The notes beneath the pieces are model-generated. The model worked only from the letters and a program-made list of their open reading frames with translations, had not been told where the DNA came from and made no database searches. A program made the position numbers and the translations under genes. Positions 41,643-49,301 of a stretch of DNA of 64,000 nt are shown here, in pieces (the first letter of the stretch is position 1; each line of letters begins with the position of its first letter). The stretch comes from Blastopirellula retiformator (GTDB lineage Bacteria > Planctomycetota > Planctomycetia > Pirellulales > Pirellulaceae), in NCBI RefSeq assembly GCF_007859755.1, contig NZ_SJPF01000003.1, positions 620,001 through 684,000 on the forward strand, read 5' to 3'.

Positions 41643-42494
41643 TTAGCCCCAGCGTTTGGCGACTTCGCCCTTCATAAAGGCGAGGCCTTCGCGGGCCAGG
41701 TCGAGTTCGGTCGAGAACATCTTGCGCCAGATCTTCGTCGCGGCAGCGATTTCAGGCAAGGCGAGACCAAACGCTTCAATCACCAGCCAGCCGTCGTAGC
41801 CGACTTCTTTCAGGGCGTCGAAGTTGGTGGCGAAGTCGATGTGACCTTGGCCGGGAGTGCTGCGATCGTTCTCCGAGACATGGACGTGGTGCAGCACGTC
41901 GGAGCAATCGCGGATCGCCTGGGCGATATCTTTTTCTTCGATGTTGGAGTGGAACGTGTCGTACATCACTTTGCAGTTGGGGTGATTCACTTCACGTGCA
42001 AAGCGGGCCGAGTCGGCATGCGTGTTCAGCAAGTAGGTTTCAAACCGATTGAGCGCTTCGACGCCCAGCATGACGTTGACCTCGCCGGCGTACTCGGCGG
42101 TCTGGCTTATCGAATCGACGCCCCATTTCCATTCGTCTTCGGTCGGGCCGTTGCCGCTGAATAGGCCAATCGCCGAGTGATACGGGCCAACCAACGTCTC
42201 GGCGCCCAGCGCCTGGCAGCAATCGAGCGTTTGCTTGTTCAGGCGAACCCCTTCCGCACGCACCTTGGCGTCGGGGCTGATCGGGTTGTCCCCTTCGTTG
42301 CGAACCGTCACCGCGGTGCAGCGGAGATCCATCGCCTTCAGCTTCTCGCCATACTTGGCCCACTTGTCGACATCGAGATTGAAGAGTGGAATTTCAACGC
42401 CGTCAAAGCCCATTTCCTTCAGGCTTTCGATCACCGGCAACAGGTTCTCATCGGGATCGCCGGACCACAACAGCAGGTTCATGCCGAACTTCAT
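41643..42494 (-). CDS. sugar phosphate isomerase/epimerase (TIM barrel)
   Basis: A 283-residue enzyme of the xylose isomerase-like TIM barrel family. Metal ligands can be seen as E147 in GVEALNRFET, D in MYDTFHSNIE, H in VHVSENDRSTPGQG and E in WLVIEAFG, as in D-tagatose 3-epimerase/D-psicose 3-epimerase-like proteins. A GGAGAT binding site precedes ATG 42494. The sugar substrate is not known; ketose 3-epimerisation is most likely. It lies between the AcpH-like gene and scpB on one strand. Confidence 0.88.
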   Translation of the reverse strand: MKFGMNLLLWSGDPDENLLPVIESLKEMGFDGVEIPLFNLDVDKWAKYGEKLKAMDLRCTAVTVRNEGDNPISPDAKVRAEGVRLNKQTLDCCQALGAETLVGPYHSAIGLFSGNGPTEDEWKWGVDSISQTAEYAGEVNVMLGVEALNRFETYLLNTHADSARFAREVNHPNCKVMYDTFHSNIEEKDIAQAIRDCSDVLHHVHVSENDRSTPGQGHIDFATNFDALKEVGYDGWLVIEAFGLALPEIAAATKIWRKMFSTELDLAREGLAFMKGEVAKRWG

Positions 42495-42536
42495 GGGGTA
42501 TCTCCAAGTCTTTGGCTAGTCAACGGGGCATATCGA

Positions 42537-43196
42537 TTACGAAGCGTCAGCTTCGGGGGAAAGCAGGTCGTCATAGCGCTGCGCCACCTCGGCTCGCATC
42601 GTGGGAATCAGCGGAGCGAAGCTGCCAGGCAGTGCCGGTAGTTTGACGCGCTGGAGGACCTGATTCAAGCGGAGAGTCAGCTTTTCATCGTCCGCATAGT
42701 CTTCCAGGAACCGGACTTCCAGAAACCGCTCAATGAACCAGGCCAGCCGGTCGCTGGTCCGGGTGGCGATCGCATTAACGGCCGTTTCAACCTTCGTCGG
42801 CTCGACTTTCGCCAGGGCGTCGTAGTAGGCGGAAAGGAGGACGGGGTTGCGCTGAGTCAGCTCGGCGTCCAAGAGCAGCTCGACCAGGATGTGCCCCAAA
42901 AAGCTGGGACGAAGCCCGTCATCGGCGCCAACTTGATCCCGGATCCAGACGGTAAACCGCCAAGATAATTCGCCAAACGCCTTGGTTCGATGGAACCAGT
43001 CGTCGTCCTTGTGGTGCTGAACGATGCCGCGGGCCACTTCGGCCGTTTCGGGGGGCTCCGCTTCGCACAGCGGCAATGCTCCCTTCGAGCGAGCCCGCAT
43101 TTTGCGATCGACGACGTTCAACCAATCCGGCACGGCGGTGCCGGCCAGAAAGTAGGGACGATCAAGAAAGAGTCGGCCGTGGGCAAAGTAATTCAT
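42537..43196 (-). CDS. AcpH-like hydrolase-fold protein
   Basis: A 219-residue protein. The N-terminus MNYFAHGRLFLDRPYFLAGT and the later HHKDDDWFHRTKAFGELSW and FLGHILVELLLDA resemble the HD-type phosphodiesterase family that includes acyl-carrier-protein phosphodiesterase (AcpH): a His, two Asp and a distant His-x-x-Asp-like pair. Removal of phosphopantetheine from ACP is thus only a possible role. It is 31 bp from the site-2 protease gene and 42 bp from the isomerase gene on the same strand. Confidence 0.6.
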   Translation of the reverse strand: MNYFAHGRLFLDRPYFLAGTAVPDWLNVVDRKMRARSKGALPLCEAEPPETAEVARGIVQHHKDDDWFHRTKAFGELSWRFTVWIRDQVGADDGLRPSFLGHILVELLLDAELTQRNPVLLSAYYDALAKVEPTKVETAVNAIATRTSDRLAWFIERFLEVRFLEDYADDEKLTLRLNQVLQRVKLPALPGSFAPLIPTMRAEVAQRYDDLLSPEADAS

Positions 43197-43227
43197 GCGT
43201 AACTACTGGCCGGAGGAAAACGGGGCG

Positions 43228-44277
43228 TTACGTGATGATCGCCTGCGGCGGGAAACAGAGGATCGGAATCGACAGCGACAGAAAGCCCATCGTCCAGCGA
43301 AGCGGACCGATCGCGACCGTATCATCGGCGGTCGGCGGATGCGCTGGGCCGATCAACAGGACCAGGATCAACATCAATATCCAGGTCCAACCGGCGCCCA
43401 ACGCCATCGCGGTCACCGCCGCAATGATCACGCCCCACGCCAGGTAAGTCGACCATTTGCCAAATAGCGTATAAGAGACATGACCGCCGTCGAGCTGACT
43501 GATCGGTAGCATGTTCAAGCCGGTAACCAGCAATCCGACCCAACCTGCCATGAAGTAGGGATTGAGTTGCGCTTGGGCGACCGGATCTCCCAACGAATAG
43601 CCAGGCACCTGGAACCAAGCCATCGCCCAAGCCAGTCCAAGCGGAATGTCGAGCGAGTAAGGCGACGGCGCCGTCTTGGTCAGGTCAAGTTGGTGGATGC
43701 CGACGTACAGCACCGGCATGGCGACCAACAAGCCGGCCAAAGGGCCAGCCAGGCCAATGTCGAACAGCTGCTTGCGATTCGCTTTCAGGCCATCCATGCC
43801 GATCACCGCCCCCATCGTGCCGATGGGAGAAATCGGAATCGGGATGAAGTAGGGATAGCTGGCGTGAATCCGGTAGCGAACCGTCATTAGAAAGTGACCC
43901 ATCTCGTGGGCGAACAAGATCGCCAGCAGGCAGGCCATATAGATCAATCCGTCGCTGACGCTGACGCTTCGCAGCACCATGCGAATCCCTTCGACCAGCG
44001 GATCGGACAAAAGCGGATCGAAATCGGCGTCGACCATTCCCCCCAGCAACATCGTCGGCTGCCAGCGCGTCCAACCGACGAAGAACGTCGATAGGCAGGT
44101 TGCGACGAACAGCAGGATCGGCAGGACGACGCGCCGCGGACGGACGGGCCGCGATGGCGTACTGGTGGGCGACGGCGATGCGGTTACAACCGGCGCAGCA
44201 GCGGTAGCCGACTCGTACGAATCGGTCGTTTCAAACGGGTTCTGTTCAGGGGGGGAGCGGTCGGTCATCCCTGTCAT
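43228..44277 (-). CDS. site-2 protease-type membrane metalloprotease (M50)
   Basis: A 349-residue intramembrane zinc protease. The HExxH motif is HEMGH (H124, E125, H128) within a membrane helix, and the third ligand is D263 in SQLDGGHVSY. About six membrane spans follow an ~50-residue Pro/Ser/Thr-rich cytosolic start. S2P enzymes cleave membrane-bound anti-sigma factors or precursors. The family form with a single M50 domain and no PDZ fits a plain FtsH-independent S2P. It is close to lipoprotein genes, but no anti-sigma factor is seen. Confidence 0.92.
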   Translation of the reverse strand: MTGMTDRSPPEQNPFETTDSYESATAAAPVVTASPSPTSTPSRPVRPRRVVLPILLFVATCLSTFFVGWTRWQPTMLLGGMVDADFDPLLSDPLVEGIRMVLRSVSVSDGLIYMACLLAILFAHEMGHFLMTVRYRIHASYPYFIPIPISPIGTMGAVIGMDGLKANRKQLFDIGLAGPLAGLLVAMPVLYVGIHQLDLTKTAPSPYSLDIPLGLAWAMAWFQVPGYSLGDPVAQAQLNPYFMAGWVGLLVTGLNMLPISQLDGGHVSYTLFGKWSTYLAWGVIIAAVTAMALGAGWTWILMLILVLLIGPAHPPTADDTVAIGPLRWTMGFLSLSIPILCFPPQAIIT

Positions 44278-44342
44278 CTTAGCAAACTCGCGCCGCGCGG
44301 CGAGTGATGGGCGTCACGAATCGGACGCCGACTGCGGCTTGA

Positions 44343-44783
44343 CTACCGCGTTTTGACCCAATAGCGGTCGAGATAGAGCTCTTGGAAGTACTTTTCGCCC
44401 AGCTCGCGATTCACATCCAGCAACATCCGTTTGCGAAACATGTCGAGATCGGGGTCTTCCAACTCGACGGCGCTCGTTTCGCGGGCGGTTCGCAAGACGC
44501 GATCGCGGAGGCGTTGCTCGCGACTGGCGAGGGCCTGTTTGGCGTCCTCCGCCTGATCGGCCGCGACCAGACCATACAGCGTGAAGTTGAACTTGGTGGT
44601 CGTACCGGCGGTAGGATCGGACATGCGAAAGCGGAAGTCGCCGATTTCCATTTCAATCGGCGGCAGTTCCTCTTGTTCCGCTTCCGCCACCTCAAGCGGC
44701 TCTTCCGAGGCGCACCCCGACGCCAGCGCCGTCATCAGGCAGGCGGCGAGCAGCAAGCGATTAATAACGTTCGAGCGCAACAT
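44343..44783 (-). CDS. FliL-like lipoprotein, member 1 of 3
   Basis: A 146-residue lipoprotein with lipobox LASGC (Cys at about residue 24). The mature part has a beta stretch around EMEIGDFRFRM, a helix ADQAEDAKQALASREQRLRD and a closing VNRELGEKYFQELYLDRY, a layout like the periplasmic domain of FliL. The next gene upstream (44761-45240) and the divergent gene at 45431 code for similar proteins. The two minus-strand genes overlap by 23 bp. FliL-like proteins associate with stators; here no flagellar genes are near, so the role is unknown. Confidence 0.75.
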   Translation of the reverse strand: MLRSNVINRLLLAACLMTALASGCASEEPLEVAEAEQEELPPIEMEIGDFRFRMSDPTAGTTTKFNFTLYGLVAADQAEDAKQALASREQRLRDRVLRTARETSAVELEDPDLDMFRKRMLLDVNRELGEKYFQELYLDRYWVKTR

Positions 44784-45240
44784 TGGTAAATACGAACCTC
44801 TTAATCAGGCTAGGCCCAATCAATTCGTCGGAAAAGTCGCGCAGTTGAGCGCGAACCAGTCGCAGTTCGGGATCGGCCAGGTCAATCAAGTTAGCGTTGC
44901 GGCAAGTTCGGATCACTTCGTCCGATAGCCGCCCCTTCTTGGTCTCCAGTGACTCCGTCACTTTTTCTTCGTCGTCCGGTTCGACCAGACAGTGCAGGTT
45001 GAAGTGAATCGCCACGCTGTCTTGGTATTCGTCCAGGTCGGGCATCCGCGTCGGATCATCGGCCGCCAGAACGGTGATCGAAAAATCGCCTAACTCAATT
45101 TCTACCCAGCTCACCTTCTCTTCGATCCAGGGTTCGAAGGTGGCGTCGCCGGAACTATCCGAGTCGCAGCCGAAGGCGGAAGCCAAGGCCGCCAAGCAGC
45201 CGATCAGCCACAACAGTTTGTGCAAGGAAAAGCCAAGCAT
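44761..45240 (-). CDS. FliL-like lipoprotein, member 2 of 3
   Basis: A 159-residue lipoprotein from ATG 45240 with the signal peptide ending in SAFGC (Cys at about 25). The mature part carries VEIELGDFSITV, HFNLHCLVEPDDEEKVTESL and ELRLVRAQLRDFSDELIG, closely matching the layout of its neighbour at 44343. The frame extends to 45387 but the longer start lacks a lipobox. It overlaps the next gene by 23 bp. The three genes look like tandem duplicates of one ancestral lipoprotein. Confidence 0.75.
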   Translation of the reverse strand: MLGFSLHKLLWLIGCLAALASAFGCDSDSSGDATFEPWIEEKVSWVEIELGDFSITVLAADDPTRMPDLDEYQDSVAIHFNLHCLVEPDDEEKVTESLETKKGRLSDEVIRTCRNANLIDLADPELRLVRAQLRDFSDELIGPSLIKRFVFTNVALERY

Positions 45241-45430
45241 GATGTCTTGCAAATAAGAGAAGAGAGAAGAGACGTCGCGCAGGTCGACTTGGAAATATGG
45301 ATCGCAATTGAGCGATGGGAAATTGTATTTGCCGCAAACGACAGGTTGTAACGATTTTGCCGGTTTCATCTTCCAAGCCTCGCGCAAATGACGTCCTACA
45401 TTAGTAACGTACCGCGCGTTTTACGGTGGA

Positions 45431-45874
45431 ATGGGCAAAGCGATGACTCGACACGCAATCTTGATCGCGACGATCTGTTGGCTTCTCGCAGCAACTGGCT
45501 GCGGCGAGGTGCCGATCCAGTTCCGCGATGTCGAAAACCTGCCGAAGCCGACCGACCCGGCCGAGTTTGATCTCGGTTCGTTCGACATTACGATTCCGCA
45601 GGACAAAACCAACAGCACGATCATGCTGGATTTTCACGCCTACGTGATCATGCCGAAGTATGAACTCGAAGCGTTCGAGGCGGAGTTCGCCGACAAACAA
45701 CATCGCCTGCGTAACGGCATCATCTTGCGGATTCGGGAATTCACCCGCAGCCAACTGAACGAACCGGAACTAGAGTCGGTGCGCAACGCGATCGCCCAAG
45801 GCGTCAGCGAAGCGATCCCGGAACCGAAGACCAACGCGGTCGGTTTCTATCACTTCCGTTTCTTAGAAGAGTAG
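45431..45874 (+). CDS. FliL-like lipoprotein, member 3 of 3
   Basis: A 147-residue lipoprotein (ATG 45431 or 45443) with lipobox LAATGC. The mature part has LGSFDITIPQDKTNSTIMLD, then a helix EAFEAEFADKQHRLRNGIIL and ELESVRNAIAQGVSEAIPEP, the same order as the two divergent genes. It is divergently transcribed from member 2 with about 190 bp in between, so they may be co-regulated. It ends 13 bp before the convergent ROK kinase gene. Confidence 0.72.
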   Translation: MGKAMTRHAILIATICWLLAATGCGEVPIQFRDVENLPKPTDPAEFDLGSFDITIPQDKTNSTIMLDFHAYVIMPKYELEAFEAEFADKQHRLRNGIILRIREFTRSQLNEPELESVRNAIAQGVSEAIPEPKTNAVGFYHFRFLEE

Positions 45875-45886
45875 GCGTCGCGCCCG

Positions 45887-46906
45887 CTAAGAAGTAACCG
45901 GCGTTTGATGGTCGCGAAGATAAGCTTGTCGCGCCAGTCCGCCAGCGCCCAAATAGCCGGCGTCAGCGCCGAGCGAGGTGAAGCGAATCGCGGTCTTCTT
46001 GGCGGGGACCGGAAATGCGCGGCGCTTCACTTCTTCGCGAACGCGCTCGATAAACATCGTTCCTAGCGGCGAGTCGACGCCGCCGAAGTTGACCGCGCCG
46101 CCCAGCACCACGGCGCCAGGATCAATCGTGTGCATCAGCGAAACGACGCCGATGCCAAGATAGCGGGCCGTTTCCATCACGATGAACAGCGACAGTTCGT
46201 CCCCCCGTTCCGCTTCTTCGGCGACCAGCAGCGGCGTCAGCTTTTCGCCATTGTTCAGCCGCGCGGTGATCGAGCTTTTCTCGCCGGCGTCGATCGCTTC
46301 TTTCGTCCGCTGAACGATCGCCGTGCCGCTGGCGTACGCTTCGAGGTGACCACGTTGACCGGTCGGAATTGCGCGAGCGTCTTCGTCGTAGTCGATGATG
46401 ATATGGCCGCATTCGGAACCGAAGCCATGGTCCCCTTCGATCAGCGTGCCGTCGACGATGATGCCGCCGCCAACGCCGGTGCCGAGCGTCAACAAGACCA
46501 TCGTGTTGAACTCGCGGGCCGATCCGAGCCAGTATTCGCCAAACGCGGCGGCGTTGGCGTCATTGGCCAAGACGACGGTCGTACCGGTTTCTTCTTCCAG
46601 GGCCTGGCGGATCGGAAACTTGTACCAGTGCGGCAGATTGTGCGCCGCGAGCAAAATGCCATTGGCCGAGTCAAGCGTGCCCGGCGTCGCTAGCCCAATC
46701 GAAGCGACTTCCCCCATCGTCAGCCCGACGTCCGCGAGCATCGAATGCAACTCGATCCCAACCCGTTGCATTGCATTGGCGGGACCATGTTGTTCGTCGG
46801 TCGGGATCTTCTTGTAGGCCAGCGTGCGGCCTTCGTCATCAACCAGGCCGAGCTTGATGTTGGTGCCGCCAACATCAACGCCAAAGAAGAAGGGAGGAGT
46901 CGTCAC
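45887..46906 (-). CDS. ROK-family sugar kinase (glucokinase-like) lacking the zinc cysteines
   Basis: A 339-residue kinase from GTG 46906 (FFFGVDVGGTNIKLGLVDDE). Seen: the ATP/phosphate motif VDVGGTN, the catalytic LANDANAAAFGEYWLG and the GTGVGGGIIVDG loop. In the ROK signature the usual CxCGxxGCxE zinc site reads IPTGQRGHLEAYASG, so the Cys ligands are gone while Gly and Glu stay. Activity on glucose is likely but the metal-free form suggests a variant fold or substrate. The start is less certain because no good binding site precedes it. It lies 131 bp downstream of the CinA/NadD-like gene. Confidence 0.85.
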   Translation of the reverse strand: MTTPPFFFGVDVGGTNIKLGLVDDEGRTLAYKKIPTDEQHGPANAMQRVGIELHSMLADVGLTMGEVASIGLATPGTLDSANGILLAAHNLPHWYKFPIRQALEEETGTTVVLANDANAAAFGEYWLGSAREFNTMVLLTLGTGVGGGIIVDGTLIEGDHGFGSECGHIIIDYDEDARAIPTGQRGHLEAYASGTAIVQRTKEAIDAGEKSSITARLNNGEKLTPLLVAEEAERGDELSLFIVMETARYLGIGVVSLMHTIDPGAVVLGGAVNFGGVDSPLGTMFIERVREEVKRRAFPVPAKKTAIRFTSLGADAGYLGAGGLARQAYLRDHQTPVTS

Positions 46907-47037
46907 GGGGGGGGATCGTCCAGAAAAGCGATTGCAATACGGTCGTCCGCAACCGGCCCAGGGAACCAGAAGGACAAAGTTACTATAGGCAAGCGCCCGC
47001 CGTGTCACAATCGTCAAAATTCAGGGCGGAACTGGGA

Positions 47038-48213
47038 TTAACCGAACTCGCTGAGCCGGCGACGAATCTCGGTGGACGAAATATCGGCACGGAAGAGATC
47101 GGGACTGACACCATCGCAAAGTCTGCGCAAAGGAGTGGGAAGTTCGATCTCATCCAGCGTCAAAAACTCCCCCTTCACCTGCCGGGGAAAAACCAGGAAT
47201 CGACAGTTTTGTTCGCTAAATTCTCGGATCGCGGCGTCCCGTTTTTTCTCGGAATCGTGATAGTACCGGGTGTCCGCGATCCGTACGATCGTGTCGGCCC
47301 CCACCACAAACGTCGCTTCCGGAAAGATCCGCGCCTTTTCCACAAAGGTCGGAGCCCGCGTCAACCAACAGCGCTGCGGCGGCTCATACTGTTCAACGCG
47401 TTCGGCCATCTCGCCGAAGTCGAGCGGCGCCTTTTCGACGTTCTCGATCGAGATCTCATAGTCGACCCGACGTCCCAAGATCTGCTCGCCGACGGCCGCC
47501 ATTTCCAGGTGCCCTTCATGCAGCGGATTAAAGGCCCCAGACATGATGGCGCCCGAGTGATCGGCCGGCGACGCCGGTTCGCCCGAACCGATGCAGGCGC
47601 GAATGTCGCCCTGCAGCAACTCGCGCCAGCTTGGCTGGGCACGATAGACCGTCTCGTCGACTTGTTCGCCCGGCATCAGGCCGATGCGGATCGTCTCGGT
47701 CAAACCGGCTGCGGTGGCGACCCGATCCAAGATCAACTCGGCCGTCAGCTTCTCTTCTTCGTCTCGCGTACGGGCTTCCTTGGTCAGCACCAGGTTGGCG
47801 ACCGTGGTCGCTTCGGGCGTTTGAATTGCGAGATGGACGCGATGTGGCCCCTTTTTCGCCAGGTGCGACTTCATGCTCGCCGTACAGCCGATGCCCATCA
47901 AAGGGGGTTGCTCGCCACTGGCGTCGCCGGCGGCGACCGATTTGTGCCACAGCTTGCGAGCGCGCAAGAACGCGCTGACCGCCATCGCGCGGGCGGTCGC
48001 TTCGCTGCAGTATTGTTCCGGCGGACGCTTCAGCAAATCGGCCAGGGCGACGCCGGAGTAGGGGACGATCGCCTCGAGCAAGGTTTGCGACGCGCCCGGC
48101 ACTTGCAGCAAACTGCTGATCGCCTCGCTACCGCCGCCGGTGACCGCCATCACCAGTTGATTCGGGGCGAGATGCAACTGCCGGATTAGTTGAGTGGGCT
48201 GAACGTAGGGCAC
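47038..48213 (-). CDS. fusion of a CinA-like domain with a NadD-like nucleotidyltransferase
   Basis: A 391-residue protein from GTG 48213 (the frame stays open to 48519; start not firm). Residues ~15-155 resemble the CinA C-terminal/PncC amidase domain: LLQVPGASQTLLEAIVPYSG, CSEATARAMA and LMGIGCTAS. Two features of active PncC are changed: the AESCTGG serine loop reads AVTGGGSE and the Lys of YSNEAK is missing. Residues ~190-391 are a nucleotidyltransferase with SGAFNPLHEGHLEMA (HxGH) and the NadD-type ISSTEIRRRL ending. The pair recalls NAD synthesis (NMN amidase plus NaMN adenylyltransferase), but the amidase half looks inactive. Confidence 0.78.
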   Translation of the reverse strand: MPYVQPTQLIRQLHLAPNQLVMAVTGGGSEAISSLLQVPGASQTLLEAIVPYSGVALADLLKRPPEQYCSEATARAMAVSAFLRARKLWHKSVAAGDASGEQPPLMGIGCTASMKSHLAKKGPHRVHLAIQTPEATTVANLVLTKEARTRDEEEKLTAELILDRVATAAGLTETIRIGLMPGEQVDETVYRAQPSWRELLQGDIRACIGSGEPASPADHSGAIMSGAFNPLHEGHLEMAAVGEQILGRRVDYEISIENVEKAPLDFGEMAERVEQYEPPQRCWLTRAPTFVEKARIFPEATFVVGADTIVRIADTRYYHDSEKKRDAAIREFSEQNCRFLVFPRQVKGEFLTLDEIELPTPLRRLCDGVSPDLFRADISSTEIRRRLSEFG

Positions 48214-48660
48214 AACGCTGGTTGCCTGGGGAGCGAGATCAGTGAACTCTCTCTTATCTATCGTATGACGTGAGGCTAGCAATCGCCAACCCAGGATCTG
48301 CGGTTTGCCGGGGCTACGCAATCCGAGCCCGGCCGCGAGCCCCCTATGTTGCGATAGCGGGGGGGCGAGCCGGGCCGCGTGATGACGGTCCGCAGTCAAA
48401 GGACGGGGGGGAAAGAATTTTCGTCCAATCGGAACGCCGCCATGCGTATCGGGTCGGCCTCGACCGCTAGCTCCGGCAAGTCCAGTTATTCTCGCAGAAA
48501 TCTTTTGATCAAACGCCAAATCTCGCCGGGTTAAAACGGTTGTAACGGGAAAGCTATCGGGATTATACCGATCGCGCGTGATTGGTTTTCAGAACTGCCC
48601 GAAATCTGCCCCGACAACCCGCCACGAAATCTTGAAGCGAAATTCGTTGTTGTTAAAGTC
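48214..48660. other. 447-bp divergent gap with a GC-rich hairpin
   Basis: GCCCGGC (48327-48333) pairs with GCCGGGC (48369-48375), enclosing CCCCCTAT (48340-48347) that pairs with ATAG and the G run (48354-48365). It looks like a stable noncoding structure. An open frame in phase with the gene at 48661 continues upstream to 48535 but has no ATG, GTG or TTG. I see no other gene in the stretch. Confidence 0.4.
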
Positions 48661-49296
48661 ATGGAGAACGTGCAACACGAAGCGCATTTAGTGAAGTTTG
48701 CCTGGCTATTTGTAGAAGGCCTTTCCAACGTGAGAATTCGCCGCCCGCATCCTGACGAAGTTGATCAACTCTTACTCAACGCGCAACTGCGCGACGAGTT
48801 GGAGCCGTACTTCGACGAGTCAATCGCGTGCCTGGATAACGGACGCGTTCCGTTAAAAATAGAGAACGAATTTCTGACCGCGATCCTGGCCTGGGAACGT
48901 GCTCCGATTTTGCCGCTGGGCGAGTGGTTTTCCCCGCCCATTGAGCTTCCCAATCCAGAGTCGCTGTCCGACGAAGAGATTCATACTCGGCTGTGGGACG
49001 CGATTCAGATGCTAGCGTCGAAGGGCATCTATCTCGATTTCACCGATCACCTGAGCGATCGGCAGTTGTACTGCATCGTCAAACGCGACATTTTGACGTC
49101 GTACGAAAAGATGGTCGACTTGCCGTCCCACTCGCTGTCGTTCAATTGCGCACCCCCGGACGATGATCCGGATGTTTGGCTTCGCTACTATGCGAGCGAG
49201 GAAGAACGGAATGGTTGGGAAGAGGAGACGGGGCAGCCTCTCCCGCCACTCCAACCTTCGCCGTTTCCTCGGAAGTTGCCGAAGAGTTCCGCCTAG
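48661..49296 (+). CDS. protein of unknown function
   Basis: A 211-residue acidic, mostly helical protein with short motifs such as RIRRPHPDEVDQLLLNAQLR and TRLWDAIQMLASKGIYLDFT. No signal peptide, membrane helix or known domain is seen. ATG 48661 is the only standard start, although sense codons run in frame upstream for about 40 codons. It ends 5 bp before the end of the convergent gene at 49302. Confidence 0.6.
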   Translation: MENVQHEAHLVKFAWLFVEGLSNVRIRRPHPDEVDQLLLNAQLRDELEPYFDESIACLDNGRVPLKIENEFLTAILAWERAPILPLGEWFSPPIELPNPESLSDEEIHTRLWDAIQMLASKGIYLDFTDHLSDRQLYCIVKRDILTSYEKMVDLPSHSLSFNCAPPDDDPDVWLRYYASEEERNGWEEETGQPLPPLQPSPFPRKLPKSSA

Positions 49297-49301
49297 CGGC
49301 G

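Noticed and set aside
48214-48519. A long N-terminal part of the CinA-like/NadD-like fusion
   Set aside because: The residues are Arg/Gly/Pro-rich without conservation to CinA and overlie a GC-rich hairpin, so a start near 48213 is preferred.
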